From positions 868,001-932,000 of the forward strand of contig CP150554.1 in NCBI GenBank assembly GCA_049487715.1: a DNA stretch of 64,000 nucleotides, given 5' to 3'. The translations under genes and the position numbers were made by a program. Shown here in pieces: positions 40,111 through 48,232 of this stretch; the first letter of the stretch is position 1; each line of letters opens with the position of its first letter. The stretch comes from Pycnococcus provasolii. Taxonomy: Eukaryota; Chlorophyta; Pseudoscourfieldiophyceae; Pseudoscourfieldiales. Below the pieces are notes generated by a model, which was not told the origin of the DNA, did not search any database, and saw only the letters and a list, made by a program, of their open reading frames with translations.

Positions 40111-41631
40111 ATGCCCTCCGAAAACGCTCGACCACCTACCTCGAAGCAGCGGCCGTCCGGGCTGCTCAGGTACGCAGGCGGAGTTGCGCCGACGACAAAC
40201 GCGACGAACGAAAACAACGACGTTAAGACAGCCTCAGACAACCTGCGCAGGCAGCTCGCGTCGGGAACCGCCGCGCAGCAGGAGGTTCCGCTGATGAGCT
40301 CCTCGCAAGCTAGCGCGGCGCAGTCGGCACCCGTGCCGCACGTCCCGCTTCCAGTGCCCGCGGACGTCGTGCAAACCACAAGCGCGGAGGACGTGAGCGC
40401 CGCAATCGGGTTCACGTGGCACACCGTGTTTCAGGTGGGACCGAGGCACGCGCCGGACGGACTCGTCGTGACCCAGGCGGCAGGCCGGCGAGGTGCGGAG
40501 GCGGGAATGTCGCCGAGGAGCCCGTACGACAGCTGGGTGCGTGTTCTCGTGCCGCTGTCCACCAACCTGAGCTTCCGGCTCGCGTTTCAGGATATCGAAA
40601 AGTCCGCTCGCGTCGGACGCATACTCGAGCTTGCGGACGGGCTGGCGGCGGATGCGGGATACCGACACTGCCAGGGTGGGTACGTGCACAGCGAGGACCC
40701 GAACCAGCTGTCCGTTGCCACCGCGTCTATTGACAGCCTGAACCTCGCGGGCGCTGGTGGCGACTTTGTCGCAAGCAAGGACCTGCTACTGACTGCCTAC
40801 GTCACGCGCGTGGGCAAGACGAGTATGGAGGTGGTGTGCGACGTCGAGCAGCCGGATACGGGAATTGTGGCGCACATGTACTTCACCATGGTTAGCCTCG
40901 GACGAGGTGGTCGGCCAACCAAGTCGCCGCCCGTGCAGGCACCCTCGGACATTGCTGATGGCGCGGCTCTTCGCGCAACGCGACGCGCGGAGTCGCGGCA
41001 GACGGCTTTCGAGTCCGCCACGCGCAAGTCACCGCCCATCAACACGCTGCAGGATGCGCACAGTCTTTGGCGGCGGCTGCGTCGACGCCGTCCGGCGGGT
41101 GCCGACGGTCTCCTGCACGCGCCAATCATGCAAGGCGAGCGCGCTATGGCGAGCAGCCGCCTCGAAACTACACAGTTCGTTTGGCCGAACGAGATGAACG
41201 TGCACGGCACGCTCTTCGGCGGAAGCCTCGCGCGAACGGCGGTGGAGGTGGCGTACATGACCACCGCGCAGTACCTTGGCAGCACGGCATGGGCACGCCT
41301 CGAGGCTGTGGATGACGTTTTCTTCCTGCAGCCTGTCCCTGCCGGCGCGCTCGTGCAGTACCGCGGGGTGATTATATTCACCGACGGGCCAGACATGGTG
41401 GTACGCGTCGAGGTGGGCATGGTGCGGCATGGCGTGCACCCGGCGACGTGGGAGGCGTGCTGTGCCTTCTACACGCACTTCGAGTGGTCGCCGGTGGTGC
41501 CACGCGTCGTTCCGCAAGACTATGGCGAGCTCCTCTTGTACCTCGAAGGCTTGCGACGATACCATGCGCATCGCATCACGAAGACGTACCAAGCTAGTAA
41601 GTCAACGATGATCACCGACAGCAAGCTGTGA
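40111..41631 (+). CDS. Double-hotdog acyl-CoA thioesterase (ACOT9-like)
   Basis: 506 aa, two hotdog domains in tandem. Domain 1 (about 145-265) contains RVGRILELADGLAADAGYRH and VASIDSLNLAG-like strands. Domain 2 (about 345-480) contains FVWPNEMNVHGTLFGGSLARTAVEVAY, the NxxGxxFGG motif of acyl-CoA thioesterases, and LEAVDDVFFLQPVPAGALVQYRG. This matches ACOT9-type mitochondrial thioesterases, which hydrolyse acyl-CoAs to free fatty acids and CoA. The N-terminus (first ~90 residues) is polar and Ala/Ser-rich and may include a targeting sequence. A Thr/Arg-rich linker joins the domains. Single exon. Confidence 0.82.
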   Translation: MPSENARPPTSKQRPSGLLRYAGGVAPTTNATNENNDVKTASDNLRRQLASGTAAQQEVPLMSSSQASAAQSAPVPHVPLPVPADVVQTTSAEDVSAAIGFTWHTVFQVGPRHAPDGLVVTQAAGRRGAEAGMSPRSPYDSWVRVLVPLSTNLSFRLAFQDIEKSARVGRILELADGLAADAGYRHCQGGYVHSEDPNQLSVATASIDSLNLAGAGGDFVASKDLLLTAYVTRVGKTSMEVVCDVEQPDTGIVAHMYFTMVSLGRGGRPTKSPPVQAPSDIADGAALRATRRAESRQTAFESATRKSPPINTLQDAHSLWRRLRRRRPAGADGLLHAPIMQGERAMASSRLETTQFVWPNEMNVHGTLFGGSLARTAVEVAYMTTAQYLGSTAWARLEAVDDVFFLQPVPAGALVQYRGVIIFTDGPDMVVRVEVGMVRHGVHPATWEACCAFYTHFEWSPVVPRVVPQDYGELLLYLEGLRRYHAHRITKTYQASKSTMITDSKL

Positions 41632-41767
41632 TGTTAGCTTAGTTTGATTAGAACCGTAGCATTGAAACACCATTCTTCAAGTTTTGTGTAAAAATAACCA
41701 CCATTCAAACATTAAAAATGTAGCGCTTGCATTACAAAAGTATAACAACAATGATGATAGGAATGGA

Positions 41768-42730
41768 TCAAGGAAGGAAATTAGCTGATGGTGCCGCAAA
41801 TGGCTTCCACTCTTTCGATGCCGCACGTTTCTCGTCGTCTCGTCTCAAAATATCTGCATCTGAAAGAACAACTGCGGGTGCCACCATAATTTCTTGCGGC
41901 GTTTCGTCGACGTCATCGTCCTCATCGCCGTGAAGAGCGGCAAGCGTCCGCCGCCTAGCGCGCGCATCCTGCAGAGCACTCGCGATCATTTCAGGCGTCA
42001 TACCCTTATCATCCACGGCATCCACGAGAGGCTCGAGTGCCTGCGGCGTCTCCGCGTCTCCCCCACTCATCATCGCCTCCATGAGCCTTTGCGCGCGTGT
42101 GAACGCCTCGTGCGCCATTAGCGCTCGCACAAGCTCGTCGTGCGCGTAGCGGCACGCGTCGTGCAGCGGCGACGCGCCCCCACGTGCGCGCGTGCGCGTG
42201 TCCGCGCTTGCCTCGAGCAGCGTCGCCGCGGCGGAAGCGTGGCCGTGTCTACAAGCGTGGTGCAATGGCGTCATGCCAATAATGTCACGCTCGTCAACGT
42301 ACCTCACGTTGTCCGCGCGCGGCACGGCGATAGCGCCATCAGGTCCTTGATGGGCGCGAACGAATTCGTCAACCACCCGTGCGTGCCCGTTCGCCGCCGC
42401 TGCGTGCAGCGGCATGCGTCCGAGATTATCACGCGCGAGTGCGCTAACACCCCTCACCGCGAGGAGCAAGCGCACGCACTCGATTGACCCCACGGCGGCG
42501 GCGGCGTGTAGTGGCGTTTCCCCCGCATCGTTCTTCTTTGTTGCGTTCGCGTTGCGTTCGAGGAGCGCCGCGACGACGTGAGCGTGCCCAGCGCCGGCTG
42601 CTCTGTGCGTTAGCGTGTCCCCCTTCCTGCGCTCGGGTTCGTCGACGGAGTCCAGCGTTCCGTCGTCAACGCACAGCAGCACGTGCGCGAGGTGCCCCGT
42701 CGCCGCGCTCACGAAAGGGGAGGGCGCCAT
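41768..42730 (-). CDS. Ankyrin-repeat protein
   Basis: 320 aa with about six ankyrin repeats (GDTLTHRAAGAGH, GETPLHAAAAVGS, GRMPLHAAAANGH, GMTPLHHACRHGH, GASPLHDACRYAH) between residues 35 and 215. A C-terminal helical region (TRAQRLMEAMMSGGDAETP; DARARRRTLAALHGDEDDD) follows. No catalytic domain is present. Ankyrin repeats mediate protein binding; the partner is unknown. It shares a short promoter with the GPI-type gene, where ATTATTCGGGGTT is repeated. Confidence 0.78.
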   Translation of the reverse strand: MAPSPFVSAATGHLAHVLLCVDDGTLDSVDEPERRKGDTLTHRAAGAGHAHVVAALLERNANATKKNDAGETPLHAAAAVGSIECVRLLLAVRGVSALARDNLGRMPLHAAAANGHARVVDEFVRAHQGPDGAIAVPRADNVRYVDERDIIGMTPLHHACRHGHASAAATLLEASADTRTRARGGASPLHDACRYAHDELVRALMAHEAFTRAQRLMEAMMSGGDAETPQALEPLVDAVDDKGMTPEMIASALQDARARRRTLAALHGDEDDDVDETPQEIMVAPAVVLSDADILRRDDEKRAASKEWKPFAAPSANFLP

Positions 42731-42774
42731 AAAGCCTTTAGGCGTTTCTGCGAATGGGCGGGGCGAGGGGCGGA

Positions 42775-42806
42775 TTATTATTCGGGGTTCGATTATTCGG
42801 GGTTTT
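42775..42806. promoter_or_regulatory. Repeated ATTATTCGGGGTT motif in divergent promoter
   Basis: Two copies (GATTATTATTCGGGGTTCG and GATTATTCGGGGTTT) lie between starts at 42730 (minus) and 42873 (plus). The same core occurs at 24182 in another divergent promoter. Confidence 0.5.
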
Positions 42807-42872
42807 ATGGCGTTCCCGCCTTAAGGCAAGGCTGATATAGTGATATCCCAGGCAGTACTTCGCTACGAGCCC

Positions 42873-43568
42873 ATGCGCGCGTCACGTGTGCTGAGCAGCG
42901 CGCTGCTCGTCGCCACGTGCTTCGCGGTCGCGCACGCAAGCACGACTTCAACCACGACCAAGCTCGCTCTCGACTTCGGTTCTGTCGACATAAGCTTACC
43001 AGGAGCCGGCGCGCCGAACACAACCTTGCCGGCGATGCCAGGTTCAGGGGGAGACGTGCCCGCCGTTAATCCAAAGCCAGTGGTGAAACTCCTGTACCGC
43101 TGGAACATAACCAGTGTCGACCTCGAGGTGACTGGACTCAAGGAGAGCAACTTTGTCGCCGAGGCCTTCACGATGGCCATGTCTCGCTCGTTGCCAAACT
43201 ATGCCGTGCGCAACGCAACGGCGACTGACACAAACAAAGGGGCAAGACTGCGATTCGCCGTTACCGAGCTTGTCGATGGCAAGGCTGTGAAAGAACTCCT
43301 GGGGACGAAGAGCGAGTTGGATGCGAAAACGGCAGAGCTTAACAAGGTGCTCACCTCGAAGATGATTGCCGACGCTCTCTCAAGCTTAGGTGTGAAGATC
43401 GAGACGGAAAAGCTCACCATTTATCGTGGAAACCCGTTCACATCTGCGACGACGCTTGTGCAACCCAAGGTGGTGTTTGAGGGGAATACTACGAGCAGCA
43501 CCGCGAGGAACTCTCCTGGAATGGTCGCTTTTCTTTCCGTGACGGCCGCTGGAGCTCTTTTGCTGTAG
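42873..43568 (+). CDS. Secreted, probably GPI-anchored protein
   Basis: I chose the ATG at 42873 (MRASRVLSSALLVATCFAVAHA), which starts a signal peptide. About 231 aa. The mature part has several N-glycosylation sites (NTTL, NITS, NATA, NTTSS) and a folded middle (VKLLYRWNITSVDLEV ... FTMAMSRSLPNYAVRN). The C-terminus is a short spacer followed by a terminal hydrophobic run (MVAFLSVTAAGALLL), the pattern of a GPI-anchor signal. The middle could be a SEA-like or adhesion domain, but I do not recognise it. It is probably on the cell surface. Confidence 0.65.
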   Translation: MRASRVLSSALLVATCFAVAHASTTSTTTKLALDFGSVDISLPGAGAPNTTLPAMPGSGGDVPAVNPKPVVKLLYRWNITSVDLEVTGLKESNFVAEAFTMAMSRSLPNYAVRNATATDTNKGARLRFAVTELVDGKAVKELLGTKSELDAKTAELNKVLTSKMIADALSSLGVKIETEKLTIYRGNPFTSATTLVQPKVVFEGNTTSSTARNSPGMVAFLSVTAAGALLL

Positions 43569-43662
43569 TCAACTTTATTCACCTTCATATATATTTAGTC
43601 TACCAGTGTTTGGTTGGTACGTGCATGTTTACAAATAGCGCGATGGCCGTCATCGTCGGCGT

Positions 43663-44245
43663 TCACGCCTCCTCGTTCATCGCCTCCTGCTGCTGCTCCT
43701 GCTGCAGCTGTTGTTGTTGAGCAAGGTACGCTTCAAACGTCGTCGTCGGTGGAACAAGGTCGCTCAAAAAAGCAAACTCACCCTGATCTTCGTCATCCAC
43801 CGCCGCAGCTACGGACCAGTTGAGTGAGTGAGGGCGTGTGAGTGTGTGTGTATGTGGAAGTGGCCGTGTTAGTTGGGAATGGCAACACCAAATTCAAAAT
43901 GTAGACACGACGAGAGTCATGCGACGTACCGACCGCGTCGTATCCAATGGTCTCGCCGTCCGACTTCTTCACTGATGCCGCAGCGAGTTTCTCCACGAAC
44001 AGCTCAGACGCCTTGTGTATCAAGTGAAGCGCGTCTGCGCCCATCTTGTTCTCGCCCGTCTCGCCGGCGATCAGGCGCTTGATGGCTGCGAGCGGTATGA
44101 GCGTAGCTGAGTCTGAGGAGCCCGCGGCAGGTGGTGGTGGTCGTGCAGGGGGCGCAGGTGCCATCGCGGGAACGAGCGGGGGCGCCAGGAAGGCCTTGAT
44201 GGCGTTCGGAGGCAGCGGGAGGCCGGGGGTGGGCGGCGACGCCAT
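43663..44245 (-). CDS. Histone-fold protein, DNA polymerase epsilon subunit 4/NF-YC type
   Basis: Exon 1 (44245-43930) and exon 2 (43808-43663) flank an intron of 121 nt (donor GTACGT at 43929, acceptor TAG at 43809); phases match. 153 aa. After a Pro-rich start, a histone fold begins at IPLAAIKRLIAGETGENKMGADALHLIHKASELFVEKLAAAS, the typical first and second helices of POLE4, CHRAC-15 or NF-YC proteins. The third helix (ETIGYDAVAAAVDD) spans the intron. The end (FAFLSDLVPPTTTFEAYLAQQQQ) matches POLE4/Dpb3 tails. The role is probably as a histone-fold partner in DNA polymerase epsilon or a chromatin remodeler. NF-YC is the alternative. Confidence 0.72.
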
Positions 44246-44597
44246 GGCACGACGTCGGCGAGGAGACGACCGGGTTTGGCGGGAAGGGATGGAAGACTGA
44301 AGGGAAGGGAAGGAGGGAGGGCAGACCGGGGAGGGAAAACCGAACCCAAACCCTAATCCGAACCCTAACCCTAACCCTAACCCTAACCCTATCCTACACC
44401 TGATCTCACGTCACATGTGACAACCTGGCACTTCAACATGCACTCGACGCGATGCCATACGATAAACGAAAGTAAAAGAAAACTACATCGAAACACAAAC
44501 TATTCCTGGGTTGGAATGATAGACCTCGAACTCATCACACATCACGCTCATCTTGCCAAGTGAAAACACAACGAACGCATGGCACCAAAGAGACAAA
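44246..44597. promoter_or_regulatory. Promoter of histone-fold gene with perfect CCCTAA array
   Basis: 352 bp containing AACCCAAACCCTAATCCGAACCCTAACCCTAA... (44343-44394), with five consecutive CCCTAA units, about 100 bases before the histone-fold start. The rest is the 3' UTR of the fusion gene ending at 44598. No gene is present. Confidence 0.6.
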
Positions 44598-46970
44598 TCA
44601 ACCAATCGTGCTCGTGGGCGCCTGCCACTTCTCGGCGTACGATCCCTCGGGAATCAGGCCCAGCGCCTCATCCACGCCGTCGGCAAACTTCTCCTCGGAA
44701 ATGCCGGTGTGAGTGTGCACAATCCGGTCTCCGTCCTTGAAGATGAAGAATGTTGGCGTCGACCGAATCTTCAGCCGATCTCTTGCCAAATGCACCGTGC
44801 TCCCATTCTCGTTGGCGTACACACGCACGCAGCGAGCGACGCGCTCGTTGTCCGCCGCCCACTTCTCGAAGAAGGGCAGGAACTTCTTGCAAGGCTTGCA
44901 CGTCGTGAATCCAACCATCAGGATAACGACGCGGTTCCCGGTGGATTCCTCGCGTATAACCTGGTCAAAGGCATCCTCGGTGTGCAGCACCTCCGCAGCC
45001 TGGCCAATTACCGTGAGCCACCATTGCTGAAATTCGTCGAACGTCACACGGTCAAGGCACATGCTGTCAACGTCGCTGACGAGCTCCCTGATTTCGTCGT
45101 CGGGCATTCGCACGCCAAGGGCACGCACGAGCCGAACAAACTCCTCCAGGCCCATGTCCGACTCGCCTTCATCGCAGAAGCGGTCGAACAGGCCACGCAG
45201 CTCATCAATTGGCACGAGCTGCGGCGCCTCACCGAGCGCCTCGCCAATCGCGGACCGAACCAAAGCCACATCGTCCCTGTAGCGGTACTGGAAGCCACCA
45301 CCGATGCCTGTGCCCCGAAGGCCCTCGTATCTTGGCGACGGTCCCTCGAGAAGAGGCGCGGAGAGCGCGCTCTTAGGAATGTGCTTCGCCCAAAGCTTGA
45401 AGGTCTCCGTCGCGCTTCCTGCAATCATGTATTCGTCCACCAGAAATCCCTGCTCGAGAAGGGTGGCGTCAATGCGCTCGAGGTAGTGCTGCACGCGCTC
45501 CGCCCACCTTTTCCACGCATCATCCTCTGCGGGCGTGTCCTTGCTCGGGCGAGGCGACGATGACCAAACCGGCAGGTTCCAGAAACCAAGCGATGCACCG
45601 CGCAAGTCCGCCGTGCGCATTGTCACGCCATCGCGAAAGATGGCAACGTGAATGGCTTCGGTTGTGGCCGTCACCGTCACGCACAGCGGCGACCGTATCC
45701 GTTTCTCGGTGCGAATGCTTGATGAGACAGAGACATCATCAATCTCGCCACGGTTCTCTTGCTCAGATGACGCCTCCCGCTCGGGCTGACATAAACGCTC
45801 CATGCTTCGTTCGTATGCCTCTTCCGCGTGCCCGTAGGCATGTGCCTCAGCGGAAGTGAGCACGACAACGTCGCGACCGACGGCTCTACGCAGCCACTCC
45901 TCCGTCTCCGCGCGCTCGCGGCGCTGCACCAGCGGGGACGCGCTCTCCGTCGACTCGAGCTCGCGGAATGTCGTTCGCGCCCCCAGGTCCACGGGTGGGG
46001 CTCCGGGTGCCTCACGCATCGCCTCGCCACGGCCGAGAAGTCCAGGCAGTGCAATCGCGATGTCGCCGGGCCATTTCGTTTCCTGGACGAGCGTTCTGAG
46101 GCCATTCGCATAGACGTTCAGATCCAGGCACTCGCGACCTTCGTCGTCCATCGCCACCTCTTCCACCGAGCCGCGTAACTCACCCGTGCGCGTGTCCACG
46201 ATAGCGCCGCGAAGCACGCCCGAGCTCTGCGTGTACGCTGCAAGCACTTCCGGCCTGCTTCCGAGCTGTTGCTCCGGCGCGCCGTTGCCTTGTTGCATGT
46301 CGCCGTCTTCCGACGTCGAGCGCGTGATTTCCACCTCCGCCGACTTCGACGGACCTTCCTCCGAGCTTGGCGCTATATCGTCCATTGCGCTCACGTCGCG
46401 GCACTCTTCGTCCTCTGCGCAGGTTGCCTTCTCTCCCCGCAGCTCGAGCGACGCTCGCCCCACCGCGAGCAAGCTGCCGAGCGCCTCCCCCGAGCTGCCG
46501 AGCGCGTTTCTGTTTTTTGACACGAGCTTGTACAGGAGTGCCGCAATCGCGCCGAACGGCGGTATTTGCGCGAGCTTGAACGCCCACCCGAGTCCGACGA
46601 CGTCGAAGAGCTTCTGCAGCGCGTCGAGTCCCGTCGTGATTGCGTTTCCTTCGCGTTCGACGACGTGTATCGTGGCCATCGCGTCGTCGAACGTCACGTC
46701 AGCGTTCTCCGCCGGGTCGTACCTGGGCGAGGATATGTCGACGAATGCGATCTGTTCCGATCCCTTCCTTTCCTCGAGCGTTTTTTTGAGCGCCCTGCAC
46801 ACCGGACAAGCGCCGTCGTAGAGGTACTTGATCTTCCACGTTTGCTCCGTCGTTTGCTCCGCCGTGGTCGTGGCGCACCGTCTTGATCGCTGCGAGGTGC
46901 GAGGCCGCGAGGTGGACGTGCGTGGTCTGCGTTGCGTGCGCGTGACGCCTGTACTGCTGGAGTGCATCAT
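44598..46970 (-). CDS. DUF393 / ROK-like / EF-hand / thioredoxin fusion protein
   Basis: Single exon, 790 aa. Residues 1-40 are Ser/Thr/Arg-rich without acids, like a plastid transit peptide. A DUF393-type thiol-oxidoreductase domain begins KYLYDGACPVCRAL (CPVC at 55-58) and runs to about 155. An acidic linker leads to a domain resembling ROK/polyphosphate glucokinases (about 240-590). It has GVLRGAIVDTRTGELRG, IAIALPGLLGRG, VVLTSAEAHAYGHAEEAYER, HVAIFRDGV and MIAGSATETFKLW. Its phosphate-binding Gly-rich motifs look degraded, so it may be catalytically dead. Two weak EF-hands lie at about 594-650. A thioredoxin domain follows with TTCKPCKKF (CKPC at 691-694) and the cis-Pro segment STPTFFIF. 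The architecture suggests calcium- or sugar-linked redox control in the plastid; that is inference. Confidence 0.8.
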   Translation of the reverse strand: MMHSSSTGVTRTQRRPRTSTSRPRTSQRSRRCATTTAEQTTEQTWKIKYLYDGACPVCRALKKTLEERKGSEQIAFVDISSPRYDPAENADVTFDDAMATIHVVEREGNAITTGLDALQKLFDVVGLGWAFKLAQIPPFGAIAALLYKLVSKNRNALGSSGEALGSLLAVGRASLELRGEKATCAEDEECRDVSAMDDIAPSSEEGPSKSAEVEITRSTSEDGDMQQGNGAPEQQLGSRPEVLAAYTQSSGVLRGAIVDTRTGELRGSVEEVAMDDEGRECLDLNVYANGLRTLVQETKWPGDIAIALPGLLGRGEAMREAPGAPPVDLGARTTFRELESTESASPLVQRRERAETEEWLRRAVGRDVVVLTSAEAHAYGHAEEAYERSMERLCQPEREASSEQENRGEIDDVSVSSSIRTEKRIRSPLCVTVTATTEAIHVAIFRDGVTMRTADLRGASLGFWNLPVWSSSPRPSKDTPAEDDAWKRWAERVQHYLERIDATLLEQGFLVDEYMIAGSATETFKLWAKHIPKSALSAPLLEGPSPRYEGLRGTGIGGGFQYRYRDDVALVRSAIGEALGEAPQLVPIDELRGLFDRFCDEGESDMGLEEFVRLVRALGVRMPDDEIRELVSDVDSMCLDRVTFDEFQQWWLTVIGQAAEVLHTEDAFDQVIREESTGNRVVILMVGFTTCKPCKKFLPFFEKWAADNERVARCVRVYANENGSTVHLARDRLKIRSTPTFFIFKDGDRIVHTHTGISEEKFADGVDEALGLIPEGSYAEKWQAPTSTIG

Positions 46971-47366
46971 GCCTTTATCTATAATTTATTTATTTCTCTC
47001 AGGTTCGCGCGTGTGTAGTGATCTGCCGCGTGTTGTGGTGGTGGTGGTGCGGGGAGGCGAGGGGGTGAGTGGGATGTGTTGGCGGGACGGCTGCAAGGGG
47101 CCCCGAAGAAGAAGAAGAACAAGCGTCTGGCAAAGAAGAATCTACTCGGAGACCAAACAAGAGGTCAAGAACACAACGCTGGATCAACATGTTAGCCCTC
47201 CTCCTGCAAGAACCCCGAATTCGCGTAGGACGAGTTAGGGTTTGGGGCCCCGCTCCCGCAATCCCGTCTGGGTCGCGCCCGTTCTTCCCCTTTGGCCTTT
47301 CCGCCTTCCCCTTTCTCGCCTCCTCCCTCCCCTTTACTTTACCTTGGTTCTCTCGCGTCGCGCGAA
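46971..47366. promoter_or_regulatory. Divergent promoter with telo-box-like site
   Basis: 396 bp between two gene starts. GAGTTAGGGTTTGGGG (47232-47248) sits about 120 bases before the NAA50 start. There is also a GT-rich and GAAGAA-rich section. Confidence 0.55.
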
Positions 47367-47900
47367 ATGGACGCCGCCGACCTCGACGTCAGCCTGGAGC
47401 CGCTGCACTACAAGAGACTCGAGCAACTGCGCATACTCAACGCGGCTGTGCTGCCCGTGCGGTTCCCAAACTCCTTCTACGACGACTGCGTCAAGTCCTC
47501 CTCCGACTCTACCGTTCTCGCGCACCTCGACGACCTTCTCGTAGGAGCTGTGGCGACGCGCGTCGAAAAGGCGTCGAAGAGCGAGGGGGAGGGCGAACAG
47601 GGCGCGCGACTCTACATCGGATCCGTCTGCGTGCTCGCACCGTACAGAAATAGGGGAATCGGGGGAAAGCTCATCGCAAAGTGCCTGGCGGCGGCGGAGG
47701 CGTGGGGGGACGAAAACATCAAGGATGCGTACCTGCACGTGCAAACGAGCAACGAGGAGGCGGTGAAGTTCTACGAAAAGTACGGATTCGTCAAGCAGCG
47801 CGTCATAGAAAACTACTACAAGCGCATAGATCCGCCACACGCCGTTCTCATGGTGCGTCCGTTCGTATACCCGCCGAGCACGCCGAGCATACAGGTGTAA
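47367..47900 (+). CDS. NAA50: N-terminal acetyltransferase NAA50
   Basis: I chose the ATG at 47367. 177 aa, one GNAT domain. NAA50 features are clear: VSLEPLHYKRLEQLRILNAAVLPVRFPNSFYDD (substrate-side helix with the family's PVxYxxxFY-like segment), YIGSVCVLAPYRNRGIGGKLI with the acetyl-CoA-binding R-x-x-G-I-G loop, LHVQTSNEEAVKFYEKYGF and VIENYYKRI(D)PPHAVLM. NAA50 acetylates N-terminal Met of nascent proteins with NatA on the ribosome. A Ser/Glu/Gly insertion (KASKSEGEGEQG) enlarges one loop. The frame has an open extension upstream, but the family starts here. Confidence 0.9.
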   Translation: MDAADLDVSLEPLHYKRLEQLRILNAAVLPVRFPNSFYDDCVKSSSDSTVLAHLDDLLVGAVATRVEKASKSEGEGEQGARLYIGSVCVLAPYRNRGIGGKLIAKCLAAAEAWGDENIKDAYLHVQTSNEEAVKFYEKYGFVKQRVIENYYKRIDPPHAVLMVRPFVYPPSTPSIQV

Positions 47901-48232
47901 AGACACGTGAAATACTTCCATCTCCGCCTCGGTTTCCAAGAGTCCTACGCCCGTCTGCTAGATAAGCCGTCGCGCCATGCGCGTCGTCGAGGAGTAGTGT
48001 GGTGGCGCCACTTCGTGCGCGCGGCGACGTGCTGCGGCGCGCTCCAGCGGCGGAATTGTGTGTCGACAAATCACGGGGATCCATCGTAGGCTGGTAAATG
48101 GGTTTGCCTCAAGGTCCTTGTGCGCGATGGTGGTGGGCAACCTCAGGTTTTGGTGACACTCGACCTTGCACTGTAGATCTACCAACATACGTAGATAGAC
48201 AAGTATGAATTTTGTTACTTACTTCTCTCTTC
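47901..48232. other. Convergent intergenic region
   Basis: 332 bp between the 3' ends of NAA50 and the acylated coiled-coil gene. Mixed composition; I see no gene or repeat. Confidence 0.5.

Noticed and set aside
44343-44394. Telomere end or chromosome fusion point at the CCCTAA array
   Set aside because: It is only about five units long and lies in a short promoter between genes, with similar smaller motifs at other starts.
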